A DNA stretch of 64,000 bases, taken from DATLSM01 sp049585815 (GTDB lineage: Bacteria; Actinomycetota; Thermoleophilia; Solirubrobacterales; 70-9). The stretch covers positions 46,852-110,851 of the forward strand of contig JBAVAR010000155.1 of NCBI GenBank assembly GCA_049585815.1. Reading direction: 5' to 3'. Both the position numbers and the translations under genes were made by a program. The notes beneath the pieces are model-generated. The model made no database searches. It saw nothing but the letters and a program-made list of their open reading frames with translations, and had not been told where the DNA came from. The first letter of the stretch is position 1. Each line of letters begins with the position of its first letter. Shown piece by piece: positions 23,312-33,263 of the stretch.

Positions 23312-24962
23312 CGCCTCCAGTGCGCCAGGGCCGGTGGGTTCTGTCGCCGCAGGGGCCCCACTGCCCCCGGCATTGGCCGAAGCCTCCTCGGGGTCTTTCC
23401 CCGCTGTGGCGCCCACTGGCGGAAGTGTCTTAGAGGAGGTTCTGGTCCTTGATTTCGGGGGGCAGTACTCGCAGCTGATAGCGCGGCGGATCCGTGAGTG
23501 CGGAGTGTTCGCCGAGCTGCTCCCGTCGACGACCTCAGTGGAGAAGATCCGCGAGCGCCAGCCCAAGGGGTTGGTGCTCTCCGGCGGACCCGCCTCGGTG
23601 TATGAGCCGGGGGCGCCGCCATTTCCCACCGGGCTGTTGGAACTGGGGATCCCGATACTGGGAATCTGCTACGGGATGCAGGCGATGGTCCAGGCGCTGG
23701 GGGGGAGGGTCGAGGCGGCCCCGGCAGGGGAGTTCGGCCGCACCGAACTGGTCCTGCGCGACGGCGGCGGAAGACTGCTCGGCCGCCTGCCGGAGGAGCA
23801 GCAATGTTGGATGAGCCACCGCGATGCGGTCTTTGAGCCGCCTGAGGGTTTCCGAGCGCTCGCCTCCAGCCCCGGATCCCCGGTAGCCGCCTGTGAGCTC
23901 ACAGAACGCGGGCTCTACGGCATCCAGTTTCACCCCGAGGTCATCCACACGCCCTATGGGACCGAGATCCTTACTCGCTTTCTGCGCGACGTTGCCGGTT
24001 GCGAGGGGCATTGGTCGCCGCAGTCGGTGATCGCAGAGCAGGTGGCGAGCGTCGGGGCCCAGGTCGGTGAGGGGCGGGTGATATGCGGGCTATCGGGTGG
24101 GGTTGACTCCTCGGTAGCCGCCCTGCTCGTGCACCGGGCGGTGGGGGAGAGGTTGACCTGCGTCTTTGTCGACCACGGCCTGATGCGGATGAACGAGGCC
24201 GAGCAGGTGGTCGCGGCTTTCGCACAGTTCGGCATCCCCCTCGTGCACGTCGACGCCGAGGAGCGTTTCCTCGCTCGGCTTAAAGGGGTGGAGGAGCCCG
24301 AGCGCAAGCGTAAGGTGATCGGCGAGGAGTTCATTCGCGTCTTCGAAGAGGAGGCGGCGAAGCTCGAGGACGTCCGCTATCTGGTCCAGGGCACGCTCTA
24401 CTCGGACGTGATTGAGTCCGGAGGAAGCGACGGCGCCGAGACGATCAAGTCCCACCACAACGTCGGCGGGCTTCCCGAGGATCTCGAGTTCGAGCTGGTC
24501 GAGCCGCTGCGAATGTTGTTCAAGGACGAGGTGCGGGCGGTGGGTGCCGAGCTGGGTCTGCCCGAGCGCATGGTCTGGCGCCAGCCATTCCCAGGCCCCG
24601 GCCTGGCGATCCGCATCGTCGGTGGCGAGGTGACAAGGCAGCGGCTCGACATCCTGCGACAGGCTGACGCGATCCTCCAGGAGGAGATCCGCGCCGCCGA
24701 GTTCTACCGCCAGCTCTGGCAGTCCTTCTGCGTACTCCCGGTCGTGCGCTCAGTCGGCGTCCAGGGCGACGGGCGCACCTATGCCTACCCGATCGTGATC
24801 CGCGCCGTCACCTCCGAAGACGCGATGACCGCTGATTGGGCTCGGCTTCCCTACGACCTCCTCGAGCGGGTGTCCAACCGGATCATCAACGAGATAGAAG
24901 ACGTCAACCGGGTGGCCCTCGATATCTCCTCGAAGCCTCCGGCGACGATTGAGTGGGAGTGA
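23304..24962 (+). CDS. guaA: GMP synthase (glutamine-hydrolysing)
   Basis: A 552-residue enzyme converting XMP to GMP. The N-terminal class I glutamine amidotransferase has Cys in GICYGMQ and the His-Glu pair in FHPEV. The ATP-pyrophosphatase P-loop is SGGVDSS, and the C-terminal dimerisation domain ends TIEWE. The first ~45 residues are a Pro/Ala/Ser-rich extension not usual in GuaA; the conserved fold starts at VLVLDFGGQYSQL. A strong AGAGGAGG lies just before that point but only two bases from a CTG, so the annotated ATG is kept. The stop codon overlaps a perfect 7-5-7 inverted repeat. Confidence 0.96.
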   Translation: MTDASSAPGPVGSVAAGAPLPPALAEASSGSFPAVAPTGGSVLEEVLVLDFGGQYSQLIARRIRECGVFAELLPSTTSVEKIRERQPKGLVLSGGPASVYEPGAPPFPTGLLELGIPILGICYGMQAMVQALGGRVEAAPAGEFGRTELVLRDGGGRLLGRLPEEQQCWMSHRDAVFEPPEGFRALASSPGSPVAACELTERGLYGIQFHPEVIHTPYGTEILTRFLRDVAGCEGHWSPQSVIAEQVASVGAQVGEGRVICGLSGGVDSSVAALLVHRAVGERLTCVFVDHGLMRMNEAEQVVAAFAQFGIPLVHVDAEERFLARLKGVEEPERKRKVIGEEFIRVFEEEAAKLEDVRYLVQGTLYSDVIESGGSDGAETIKSHHNVGGLPEDLEFELVEPLRMLFKDEVRAVGAELGLPERMVWRQPFPGPGLAIRIVGGEVTRQRLDILRQADAILQEEIRAAEFYRQLWQSFCVLPVVRSVGVQGDGRTYAYPIVIRAVTSEDAMTADWARLPYDLLERVSNRIINEIEDVNRVALDISSKPPATIEWE

Positions 24963-24976
24963 GAACGAGTCTCACT
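24958..24976 (+). promoter_or_regulatory. Candidate Fur-family operator (7-5-7 inverted repeat)
   Basis: AGTGAGA-ACGAG-TCTCACT is a perfect 19-bp inverted repeat whose core TGAGAACGAGTCTCA fits the Fur-family pattern TGAnAAnnAnTnTCA. It overlaps the guaA stop and lies 127 bp upstream of the fur-like gene. It ends just before a TAGGCT -10 (24983-24988), so a bound protein would cover the -35 region. No U-tract follows, so a terminator is less likely. Confidence 0.55.
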
Positions 24977-24982
24977 ATTGTG

Positions 24983-24988
24983 TAGGCT
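24983..24988 (+). promoter_or_regulatory. -10 element (TAGGCT) next to the Fur-like operator
   Basis: TAGGCT lies six bases before a GTG (24995) that opens a ten-codon frame ending at TAG 25025-25027. This could be a leaderless leader peptide upstream of fur. The peptide is speculative. Confidence 0.35.
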
Positions 24989-25091
24989 CCAGCGGTGACC
25001 CCTGGCCGCCCTGCGAGCCTGGGTTAGAACGAGGTCGGGGAGGCCGCGGTCGGTTCCGGTTCTGCCCACCGAGGTCCAGGCACGCGCCGGC

Positions 25092-25097
25092 TAGGAT
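25092..25097 (+). promoter_or_regulatory. -10 element (TAGGAT) directly before fur
   Basis: TAGGAT ends six bases before the fur ATG at 25104, the leaderless geometry repeated in this window. Confidence 0.5.
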
Positions 25098-25103
25098 CGA
25101 ACG

Positions 25104-25586
25104 ATGGGGTCGAAGGGTCAGACGAGCTGGGCTCAACACGCACTTTCTGCACTCGCCGGTGCCGGCTACCGACGGGGAGGCGCGAGGCTCGCGGTGGTCG
25201 AGGCTCTGGCGCGTCAAAATTGTGCAGCAACTGCGCTGGAGATTGACGAGGACCTACGCCGCCGCACTCCCGGCGTCGGCCGAGCCAGCGTTTATCGCGC
25301 CCTCGAGCAGCTCGAGCAACTTGGCTTGATTCAGCGGATCGAGGTCGCCCGTGGCACGGCGGGCTATGAGCGGATCGAACCGAGCGGTCGCCATCACCAC
25401 CACGCGATCTGCCGCCATTGCGGGCGCCTGATCCCCTTCGAGGACTCGGGCTTGGAGCGGGCGATCGACCGAGTCTCAGACCGCGTTCACTTCCAGGTCA
25501 CCGAGCACGATGTGGTGCTTCGCGGTCTCTGTGAGCGCTGCGCCAGCCTCAAGAGGCCCGGTTCCCTATCATCCGCGGGCTCTTGA
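25104..25586 (+). CDS. Fur-family metalloregulator (Fur/Zur/PerR type)
   Basis: A 160-residue regulator. A winged-helix DNA-binding domain covers ~10-92 (recognition segment GRASVYRALEQLEQLGLI). The dimer/metal domain has HHHH (97-100), CRHC (Cys103/Cys106) and CERC (Cys143/Cys146), the structural zinc site of the family. The regulatory metal (iron, zinc or peroxide sensing) cannot be read directly. The transcript is probably leaderless. Its stop overlaps the rplM TTG (TTGA), an unusual coupling of a metal sensor to a ribosomal operon. The inverted repeat at 24958-24976 is a plausible autoregulatory operator. Confidence 0.92.
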   Translation: MGSKGQTSWAQHALSALAGAGYRRGGARLAVVEALARQNCAATALEIDEDLRRRTPGVGRASVYRALEQLEQLGLIQRIEVARGTAGYERIEPSGRHHHHAICRHCGRLIPFEDSGLERAIDRVSDRVHFQVTEHDVVLRGLCERCASLKRPGSLSSAGS

Positions 25587-26017
25587 AGACCTATGTAGCA
25601 ACACCCGCCGACCGCCAGCGCGACTGGTACGTGGTCGACGCCGAGGGTCAGACCCTCGGGCGATTGGCAACGCGGATCGCCGATGCCCTGCGCGGCAAGC
25701 GCAAGCCCGAGTACACCCCCCATATAGACACCGGCGACTTCGTCGTCGTGGTAAACGCGGAGAAAATCCGGGTCACCGGCGACAAGCTGGCGCAGAAGAT
25801 CTATTGGCGACACAGCGGCTATCCGGGTGGGATCAAGTCGCGCACCCTGGCGGAGATGCTCGATCGGCGTCCGGAGGAAGTGATTCGTAAGGCCGTCAAG
25901 GGCATGCTCCCCCGCAACCGCCTCGCCCGCCAGCAGTTGACGAAGCTGAAGGTCTACGCTGGGCCGGATCATCCCCACGCTGCCCAGATGCCAAAGACGA
26001 TGGAAATCGAGAGATGA
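25583..26017 (+). CDS. rplM: Ribosomal protein L13
   Basis: A 144-residue uL13. The opening KTYVATPADRQRDWYVVDAEG, GRLATRIADALRGK, and the C-terminal MLPRNRLARQQLTKLKVYAG region are all standard. The TTG start overlaps the fur stop; the stop overlaps the rpsI ATG (ATGA). The rplM-rpsI pair is universal in bacteria and is followed here by glmM, as in other actinobacteria. Confidence 0.98.
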   Translation: MKTYVATPADRQRDWYVVDAEGQTLGRLATRIADALRGKRKPEYTPHIDTGDFVVVVNAEKIRVTGDKLAQKIYWRHSGYPGGIKSRTLAEMLDRRPEEVIRKAVKGMLPRNRLARQQLTKLKVYAGPDHPHAAQMPKTMEIER

Positions 26018-26880
26018 CAGACGAGCCAAAGAAGGACGAGAACTCAGAGCCCAACGCCGACGAGGGCTCCGCCGCCGAGGCGGCGGCTCCCCTGGAGGAT
26101 CACGCTGGGGCGCCCTCGGAGGAGGATCTGCCCTCACCCTCCGCGGAGGAGCCGACCGAGGAGCCCTCGCCGGGGCCCGAGGTGGAAGGGGCTGAGGAGC
26201 CGACTGAGGAGTCCTCGCCGGGGGCTGAGGAGCCGACTGAGGAGCCATCCCCTGAGGCCGAGGTCGCGATCACCGAGCTTAAGGTGCCCGCGAAGGCGGC
26301 TGAAAAAAGAGACGTAATCCCCGGTGCCGACCTAGAGCCGATCGCGGTTGAGCCAGAGGCGCCACAACTCAGCGCCGAGGAGCAGGCTCGACTCGAAGCC
26401 GAGGAGGAAGAGCGGTTGCGGCGAGAGGCCGAGCTCGCCGGCGAAGGAGAGGAGCCTGAGGCGACCAGCCGCGCACCGGCAAAGATGGAGAGCGGAGCGC
26501 GCTACCTCGCTACCGGCAAGCGCAAGAACGCGATCGCGCGCGTCACCGTGACCCCCGGCGACGGCAGTTTCGAGGTCAACAAGCGCGCCCTCGAGGACTT
26601 CTTTCCCCGGCCCCTCCACCAGACGATGGCCCGTCAGCCGCTGGTTACGACCGGTTATGAGGGCAGCGTGGACGTTCGTGTCCTCGTCCATGGTGGCGGT
26701 GTCAGTGGCCAGGCTGGAGCGATCCGTCATGGGATCGCCCGAGCGCTTACCGAGATCGATGCCGAGCTGCGCGGCGACCTCAAGCGCCGCGGTTTCCTGA
26801 CCCGCGACGCGCGGGTGAAGGAGCGTCGCAAGGCGGGGCTGAAGAAGGCCCGCAAGCGGCCGCAGTTCAGCAAGCGCTGA
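26014..26880 (+). CDS. rpsI: Ribosomal protein S9 with ~158-residue acidic N-terminal extension
   Basis: A 288-residue protein. The last ~129 residues (from ARYLATGKRKNAIARV to RKRPQFSKR) are a complete uS9, including the C-terminal tail that reaches the P-site tRNA. The first ~158 residues are an unusual acidic, Pro/Ser/Glu-rich region with imperfect repeats of EEPTEEPSPG at ~45-80, followed by a charged helix (SAEEQARLEAEEEERLRREAEL). Typical S9 is ~130 residues; some actinobacterial S9 proteins have shorter acidic extensions. The ATG overlaps the rplM stop, so the extension should be translated. Its role is unknown. Confidence 0.95.
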   Translation: MTDEPKKDENSEPNADEGSAAEAAAPLEDHAGAPSEEDLPSPSAEEPTEEPSPGPEVEGAEEPTEESSPGAEEPTEEPSPEAEVAITELKVPAKAAEKRDVIPGADLEPIAVEPEAPQLSAEEQARLEAEEEERLRREAELAGEGEEPEATSRAPAKMESGARYLATGKRKNAIARVTVTPGDGSFEVNKRALEDFFPRPLHQTMARQPLVTTGYEGSVDVRVLVHGGGVSGQAGAIRHGIARALTEIDAELRGDLKRRGFLTRDARVKERRKAGLKKARKRPQFSKR

Positions 26881-26889
26881 GCGGATCCC

Positions 26890-28203
26890 ATGATCGCGGA
26901 GCGCAAGCTCTTCGGCACCGACGGGGTCCGAGGAGAGGCGGGGACGTTCCTCACCGCGGAGCTTGCGACCGCACTGGGTCGAGCGGCTACAGCTTCGCTG
27001 GAGGCCGAGCGACCACAGGTCCTGATCGTCCGCGACACACGTGAGTCGGGGCCGATGCTGGAGGCCGCTCTGGCCGCCGGAATCGCCGCCGCCGGCGGTG
27101 ACGCATTGCTCGGCGGCGTGCTGCCCACCCCGGCGGCAGCGATCCTCGTCAAGCGGCTCGGTCTCGACCTGGCGGCGGTGGTATCGGCCTCCCACAATCC
27201 CTACCGCGACAACGGGATCAAGTTCTTCTCGGCCCGGGGTACAAAGCTTGACGACGATGCTGAGGCGCGGATCGAGCTGCTCTTGGGCAGTGAGGGACCA
27301 AAGGTTGGGCCTGGCCGCGTTCGCGAGCTCAACGGGGGACTCGAGGACTACCTGCGTGCCCTGGAGTCGGCCTTTCCACTCGGCCTTTCCGGCCGGAGGG
27401 TGATGCTCGACTGCGCAAACGGGGCGACCTTCCGCGCGGCTCCGGCGATCTTTCAGCGGCTCGGGGCTGAGGTCGAGACGATCGCTGTCGAGCCGGACGG
27501 GCAAAACATCAATCGCGACTGCGGCTCGACCCACATCGAGATTCTCGGCGAAAGGGTTGCCGCCTCAGATGCCGAGATTGGATTTGCCTTCGACGGCGAC
27601 GGCGACCGGGTCTTGGCCGTCGACGCTGCTGGCCGCCCCCACGACGGCGATGAGTTGATCGCCCTCGCCGCGCTGGAGATGGCCGCTCGTGGTGAGCTCG
27701 GCACCGGCGTCGCGGTCACCGTGATGAGCAACTTCGGCTTTCACCAGGCAATGGATGCGGCTGGGGTCGATGTCGCGGTGACGAGCGTCGGCGACCGCTA
27801 CGTCCTTGACGAGATGAGCGGCAGCGGCCGAGCCCTCGGCGGCGAGCAGTCTGGCCATATCATCATCTCCGCTTACGCCCTCACCGGGGATGGAATTGCC
27901 GCTGCGCTGATGACGATGGGCGAGCTGGGCCCGCGCGATCTTGCTGAGGCGATCCCGATGCGCAAGCTCCCCCAGGTTCTGGTCAACGTCGCCGTGGCCG
28001 ACCGCAAGGCCGTGGCCGGCGCTGCGGCTGTCTGGGAGGCGGTCGAGGCGGAGAGCGAGGCCCTCGAGGGCCGTGGGCGGGTACTGCTGCGCCCCTCCGG
28101 CACCGAGCCTCTGGTCCGGGTGATGGTGGAGGCACCAACCGCCGAGGAGGCAAACGCAGTGTGTGAGCGCCTGGTCGCCACCGTCAGAAAAGAGCTGAGC
28201 TGA
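26890..28203 (+). CDS. glmM: Phosphoglucosamine mutase
   Basis: A 437-residue enzyme interconverting glucosamine-6-phosphate and glucosamine-1-phosphate on the way to UDP-GlcNAc. The phosphoserine loop is SASHNPYRDNG (Ser101), the metal loop is DGDGDR, the sugar-binding loop is GGEQSGH, and the phosphate-binding loop is RPSGTEPLVRVMVE. The N-terminus LFGTDGVRGEAG is standard. It starts nine bases after rpsI. Together with glmS it makes the hexosamine branch for peptidoglycan, next to the racemase gene alr. Confidence 0.97.
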   Translation: MIAERKLFGTDGVRGEAGTFLTAELATALGRAATASLEAERPQVLIVRDTRESGPMLEAALAAGIAAAGGDALLGGVLPTPAAAILVKRLGLDLAAVVSASHNPYRDNGIKFFSARGTKLDDDAEARIELLLGSEGPKVGPGRVRELNGGLEDYLRALESAFPLGLSGRRVMLDCANGATFRAAPAIFQRLGAEVETIAVEPDGQNINRDCGSTHIEILGERVAASDAEIGFAFDGDGDRVLAVDAAGRPHDGDELIALAALEMAARGELGTGVAVTVMSNFGFHQAMDAAGVDVAVTSVGDRYVLDEMSGSGRALGGEQSGHIIISAYALTGDGIAAALMTMGELGPRDLAEAIPMRKLPQVLVNVAVADRKAVAGAAAVWEAVEAESEALEGRGRVLLRPSGTEPLVRVMVEAPTAEEANAVCERLVATVRKELS

Positions 28204-28233
28204 GTGGGGCGGCATAAAAAACGGAAAGATGGG

Positions 28234-28270
28234 CCCGGCAGCGACCCCCGCGCGGGGTAGCGGCGCCGGG
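28234..28270 (+). terminator. GC-rich nested hairpin between glmM and glmS
   Basis: Outer arms CCCGGC (28234-28239) and GCCGGG (28265-28270) enclose an inner stem ACCCC/GGGGT (28244-28248 with 28254-28258). TCTTTAG follows, a weak U-rich tail. It may terminate part of the glmM transcript just upstream of a glmS promoter. Readthrough remains possible. Confidence 0.45.
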
Positions 28271-28274
28271 TCTT

Positions 28275-28280
28275 TAGGCT
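28275..28280 (+). promoter_or_regulatory. -10 element (TAGGCT) of glmS
   Basis: TAGGCT ends nine bases before the glmS ATG, immediately downstream of the hairpin. There is no room for a glmS ribozyme. Confidence 0.45.
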
Positions 28281-28289
28281 TAGGTCATC

Positions 28290-30146
28290 ATGTGCGGCAT
28301 CATTGGATACGTGGGCGCCCGTCCCTGCCGGGACATCCTGGTCGCCGGACTGGAGAAACTCGAGTACCGCGGATATGACTCTGCCGGGGTGTCGGTGATC
28401 GACGACGGAAGGATCGATAGCGTCCGCGCGGTCGGCAATCTCGCCAATCTGCGCGCCGCGGTCGCCGAGCACGACGGTGAGGGCGGGGTTGCGGTCGCTG
28501 CGCCGCCGGCCACCACGGGCGTCGCCCACACTCGTTGGGCCACCCACGGCCGGGTTACCGAGGAGAACGCTCACCCCCACGGCGACTGCTCCGATCGGAT
28601 CCACATCGTCCTTAATGGGATCGTCGAGAACCACGCGACGCTGCGCCGCGAGTTGGAGGGCGAAGGTCACTCCTTCAGCTCGGAGACCGATGCCGAGATC
28701 GTCGCCCATCTGATCGAGCGCAACTATGAGGGCAACCTGACCGCCGCCGTTCGCGCCTCCTTTGCTGAGCTGCGCGGCCACTACGCCTTCGTCGCGATGC
28801 ACGCGGATGAGCCCGGCCGGCTGGTCGGGGCTCGCAAGGAGTGCCCGCTGGTCGCGGGGGTCGGCGACGGCGAGACGTTCCTCGCCTCGGCGATCCCGGC
28901 CTTCCTTGCCGAGACCCGCAAAGCGGTCCAGATCGAGAACGATGAGATCGTCACCATCGACCCCTCAGGGCTGTCAATTCTCGACGCCACGGGAGCGCCC
29001 GTCGTGCGGGCCGCTGAGGAGATCGCCTGGGACGAGGACGCCGCCGAGAAGGGTGGATATGAGACCTTCATGTTGAAGGAGATCCACGAACAGCCCGACG
29101 CGGTCGCCGAGACGATCGCCGACCGCCTGCCGGCCGATGACGGCGTCGATCTCTCCGGGGTTGACCTGGATGACACCTTCCTTACCGGCCTGCGGCGCAT
29201 TGTGATCGTCGCCTGCGGTACCTCCTACCACGCCGGCCTGGTCGGCCGCTATGCGATTGAGGAATGGGCCAGGGTGCCGGTCGAGATGGACATTGCCTCC
29301 GAGTACCGCTACCGAAACCCTGTGGTCGGGCCTGACGATCTCGTGATCGGAATAACCCAGTCGGGCGAGACCGCGGACACCTTGGCGGCGATGCGGCTCG
29401 CCAGCGAGGCCGGCGCCAAGGTCCTGGCGATCACCAACATCATGGGCAGCCAGGCGACCCGGGACGCGGACGCCGTCCTCTATACACGGGCGGGCCTCGA
29501 GATCGGCGTCGCGGCCACCAAGACCTTCGTCGCCCAGGTTGCCGCCATGTACCTGATCGGATTGCGCCTTGCCGAGCTGCGGGGGACGTTGGCGCCACAG
29601 AGGATCACCGAGCTGGTCGGAGAGTTGAAGGCGTTGCCGTCGAAGATCGAGACAACGATCGCGGCGGTTGAGGACCGTGTGCGTGAGGTCGCCTCCAGCC
29701 ATCACACTCAGCAGTTCTTCCTCTATCTCGGCCGTCACATTGGCCTTCCCGTCTGCCTGGAGGGGGCGCTGAAGTTGAAGGAGATCTCCTATATCCCGAC
29801 CGATGCCTACGCCGCCGGGGAGATGAAGCACGGACCAATCGCGCTGCTCGACGAGTCGACCCCGGTTGTCTGCGTTGCCACCGACAGCCCCGTACTCGAC
29901 AAAGTCCTCTCCAACGTGGAAGAGGTGCGGGCGCGCGGCGCTGAGACGATCGCGATCGCCACCGAGGGCAATGACCGGGCCGGCGAGGTCGCCGACCAGA
30001 CGATCGCGGTTGCCCGCACTGACTGGATCTTGCAGCCAATCGTCGCGATCCTGCCGCTCCAGCTCCTCGCCTATGACATCGCCTGCGCCCGCGGTCTCAA
30101 CGTCGATCAGCCGCGCAACCTGGCAAAGACGGTGACCGTCGAGTAG
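28290..30146 (+). CDS. glmS: Glutamine-fructose-6-phosphate aminotransferase
   Basis: A 618-residue enzyme making glucosamine-6-phosphate from fructose-6-phosphate and glutamine. Cys2 (MCGIIGYVG) is the N-terminal nucleophile of the glutaminase domain (1-~240). Two SIS isomerase domains follow, with the sugar-binding QSGETADT and CGTSYHAG segments and the C-terminal KTVTVE tail. Length is normal. It is 86 bp from glmM and separated by a hairpin and its own -10 element, so the two genes may be expressed at different levels. Confidence 0.98.
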   Translation: MCGIIGYVGARPCRDILVAGLEKLEYRGYDSAGVSVIDDGRIDSVRAVGNLANLRAAVAEHDGEGGVAVAAPPATTGVAHTRWATHGRVTEENAHPHGDCSDRIHIVLNGIVENHATLRRELEGEGHSFSSETDAEIVAHLIERNYEGNLTAAVRASFAELRGHYAFVAMHADEPGRLVGARKECPLVAGVGDGETFLASAIPAFLAETRKAVQIENDEIVTIDPSGLSILDATGAPVVRAAEEIAWDEDAAEKGGYETFMLKEIHEQPDAVAETIADRLPADDGVDLSGVDLDDTFLTGLRRIVIVACGTSYHAGLVGRYAIEEWARVPVEMDIASEYRYRNPVVGPDDLVIGITQSGETADTLAAMRLASEAGAKVLAITNIMGSQATRDADAVLYTRAGLEIGVAATKTFVAQVAAMYLIGLRLAELRGTLAPQRITELVGELKALPSKIETTIAAVEDRVREVASSHHTQQFFLYLGRHIGLPVCLEGALKLKEISYIPTDAYAAGEMKHGPIALLDESTPVVCVATDSPVLDKVLSNVEEVRARGAETIAIATEGNDRAGEVADQTIAVARTDWILQPIVAILPLQLLAYDIACARGLNVDQPRNLAKTVTVE

Positions 30147-30156
30147 GTCGGCGGGA

Positions 30157-30162
30157 TAGGCT
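30157..30162 (+). promoter_or_regulatory. -10 element (TAGGCT) of the DUF3352-like lipoprotein gene
   Basis: TAGGCT ends seven bases before the ATG at 30170, a clear example of the leaderless arrangement. Confidence 0.5.
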
Positions 30163-30169
30163 CTGTGCA

Positions 30170-31720
30170 ATGAAGGCTGGTCTCGTCCTCCTGCTCGCGG
30201 CGATCGCTGCCCTCTTCGCATTCGCCGCCTGCGGCGGCGGCAGCTCCAGCCCCAGTCCGGCGACGCTCGCGCCCCCCGATTCGCCGCTCTACGTCGAAGC
30301 CGTCGTCCGGCCCAAGGGGGAACTGCAGTCAAATACCGAAGAACTCTCCAAGAAGGTCACGGGAATTGCCGATCCGGGAGCGGCAATCGTCTCCAAACTG
30401 GAAAGCGCCCTCGCCGAACAGGGCGAAAAGGTGAGCTACGCCAAGGACATCGAGCCCTGGCTCGGCGAAAGGGCGGGAATCTTCTTCGAGCACTATGACG
30501 GCGCTAACTTCAGCGGACTGGGCGCCATTGTCCAGAGCACCAACACCGGCGCCAGCAAGGAATTCGTCGAAAAACTGGCCGGCTCCAGCAAGACCCCGGT
30601 CAAGTCTGCCTCATACAAGGGCGTCGAATACAAGGTCGACAACTCCAACGGCACCTCGATCGGGGTGATCGGCAGCTTCCTCGTCTTCGGCCAAGAAGAA
30701 CAAGCGTTCAAGGACGCGGTGAGCGCTTCGCAGGGCGAATCGCTTGCCGGGGCCGACCGTTACTCGAGTGCGATCGCTGCCGAGCCCAGCGAAAGCCTCG
30801 CAAACGTCTACGCCGATATCGGCAGCCTCCTCCAGCAGAGCGGGTCTCAGGTCAGCGAACAGGACCTCCAGGTCCTCAAGTCGCTGGGACTCAATCTCGG
30901 CGACGCTACCGCCGTGGCCAGCGTCTTGCCGGCCTCCAACCACCTTGAGATCGACCTCAGCACGAACGCGGCCGGGGCGGACGCCTCCACCGGCAGTGCC
31001 GCGAGCCTGCTTGGCTCGCTCCCGTCGGGATCCCTGGCAGCCTTTGCCGCGTCCGGTTTCGGCGCTCAGCTGAGGAAGGCCTTTGACGGCCTCGACGCCT
31101 CCGGTGTCCCACCGAGCCTGCCGCCGCACGAGCTCAAGGCGACGATGGCGCAGGCGGGGCTCGACCTCGACAAGATCGCCGGCTCAATTGAAGACGCCGG
31201 AGTGTTCGCTGAAGGCGCGAGCAGGTCGAGCCTCGGCGGGGCGCTGGTGCTGACCACAAAGAGCTCCGCCGATGCGGGTGAAACGGTCGCCAAGGTGGGC
31301 CTGCTGCTGCGCAGGGCGGGCACCGCTGGCATCACCGCTGTGAGCGGCAAGGCCAGCGGCTTCTCCATCCACAGCCCCGAACTCGGCAAGAATCCACTCG
31401 TCGTCGCCGCCGAGGGGGATCGGATCGCGATTGGCTACGGCCTACCGGCGACATTGCGTGGTCTCTCCACTGAATCGGGGCAGACCCTTTCTGGGGCGCC
31501 GAGCTACAAGGAAGCGGTTGCGGCGCTTGGTCCAACGCCGATCAGTGGTTATGTCGACGGGCCGGCGGCTTTGAGGCTTGCCGATTCCCTGGTGCCCACC
31601 TCCGAACAGGGCTTTCAGGAAGCGAAGCCCTACCTGGCAAAGATCGCCTACGTCGCCGTCGGCAGGGGCAGCTCGGGCGAATTAGCAACAGCGAAGCTGA
31701 TCGTCGGTTTCGGCAAGTAA
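30170..31720 (+). CDS. DUF3352-like secreted lipoprotein
   Basis: A 516-residue protein with a lipoprotein signal peptide; the lipobox is FAAC, with Cys at about residue 21, then a Gly/Ser linker. The mature part resembles DUF3352: PPDSPLYVEAVVRPKGELQ, and a later DIEPWLGERAGIFF segment. No enzymatic motif is visible. Function is unknown; it is probably a surface lipoprotein. Codon use differs from neighbours: glutamate is mainly GAA here, whereas flanking genes mostly use GAG. It stands between glmS and nnr on the same strand and has its own promoter. Confidence 0.82.
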   Translation: MKAGLVLLLAAIAALFAFAACGGGSSSPSPATLAPPDSPLYVEAVVRPKGELQSNTEELSKKVTGIADPGAAIVSKLESALAEQGEKVSYAKDIEPWLGERAGIFFEHYDGANFSGLGAIVQSTNTGASKEFVEKLAGSSKTPVKSASYKGVEYKVDNSNGTSIGVIGSFLVFGQEEQAFKDAVSASQGESLAGADRYSSAIAAEPSESLANVYADIGSLLQQSGSQVSEQDLQVLKSLGLNLGDATAVASVLPASNHLEIDLSTNAAGADASTGSAASLLGSLPSGSLAAFAASGFGAQLRKAFDGLDASGVPPSLPPHELKATMAQAGLDLDKIAGSIEDAGVFAEGASRSSLGGALVLTTKSSADAGETVAKVGLLLRRAGTAGITAVSGKASGFSIHSPELGKNPLVVAAEGDRIAIGYGLPATLRGLSTESGQTLSGAPSYKEAVAALGPTPISGYVDGPAALRLADSLVPTSEQGFQEAKPYLAKIAYVAVGRGSSGELATAKLIVGFGK

Positions 31721-31732
31721 GCGCTGCCTGGC

Positions 31733-31738
31733 TAGGCT
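31733..31738 (+). promoter_or_regulatory. -10 element (TAGGCT) of nnr-alr
   Basis: TAGGCT ends seven bases before the ATG at 31746, identical in sequence and spacing to the element upstream of the preceding gene. Confidence 0.5.
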
Positions 31739-31745
31739 GCGTCGA

Positions 31746-33262
<1,517 letters not shown>

Positions 33263-33263
<1 letters not shown>

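Noticed and set aside
28204..28289. glmS ribozyme upstream of glmS
   Set aside because: Only 86 bases separate the genes, and the sequence is a simple hairpin without ribozyme core features.
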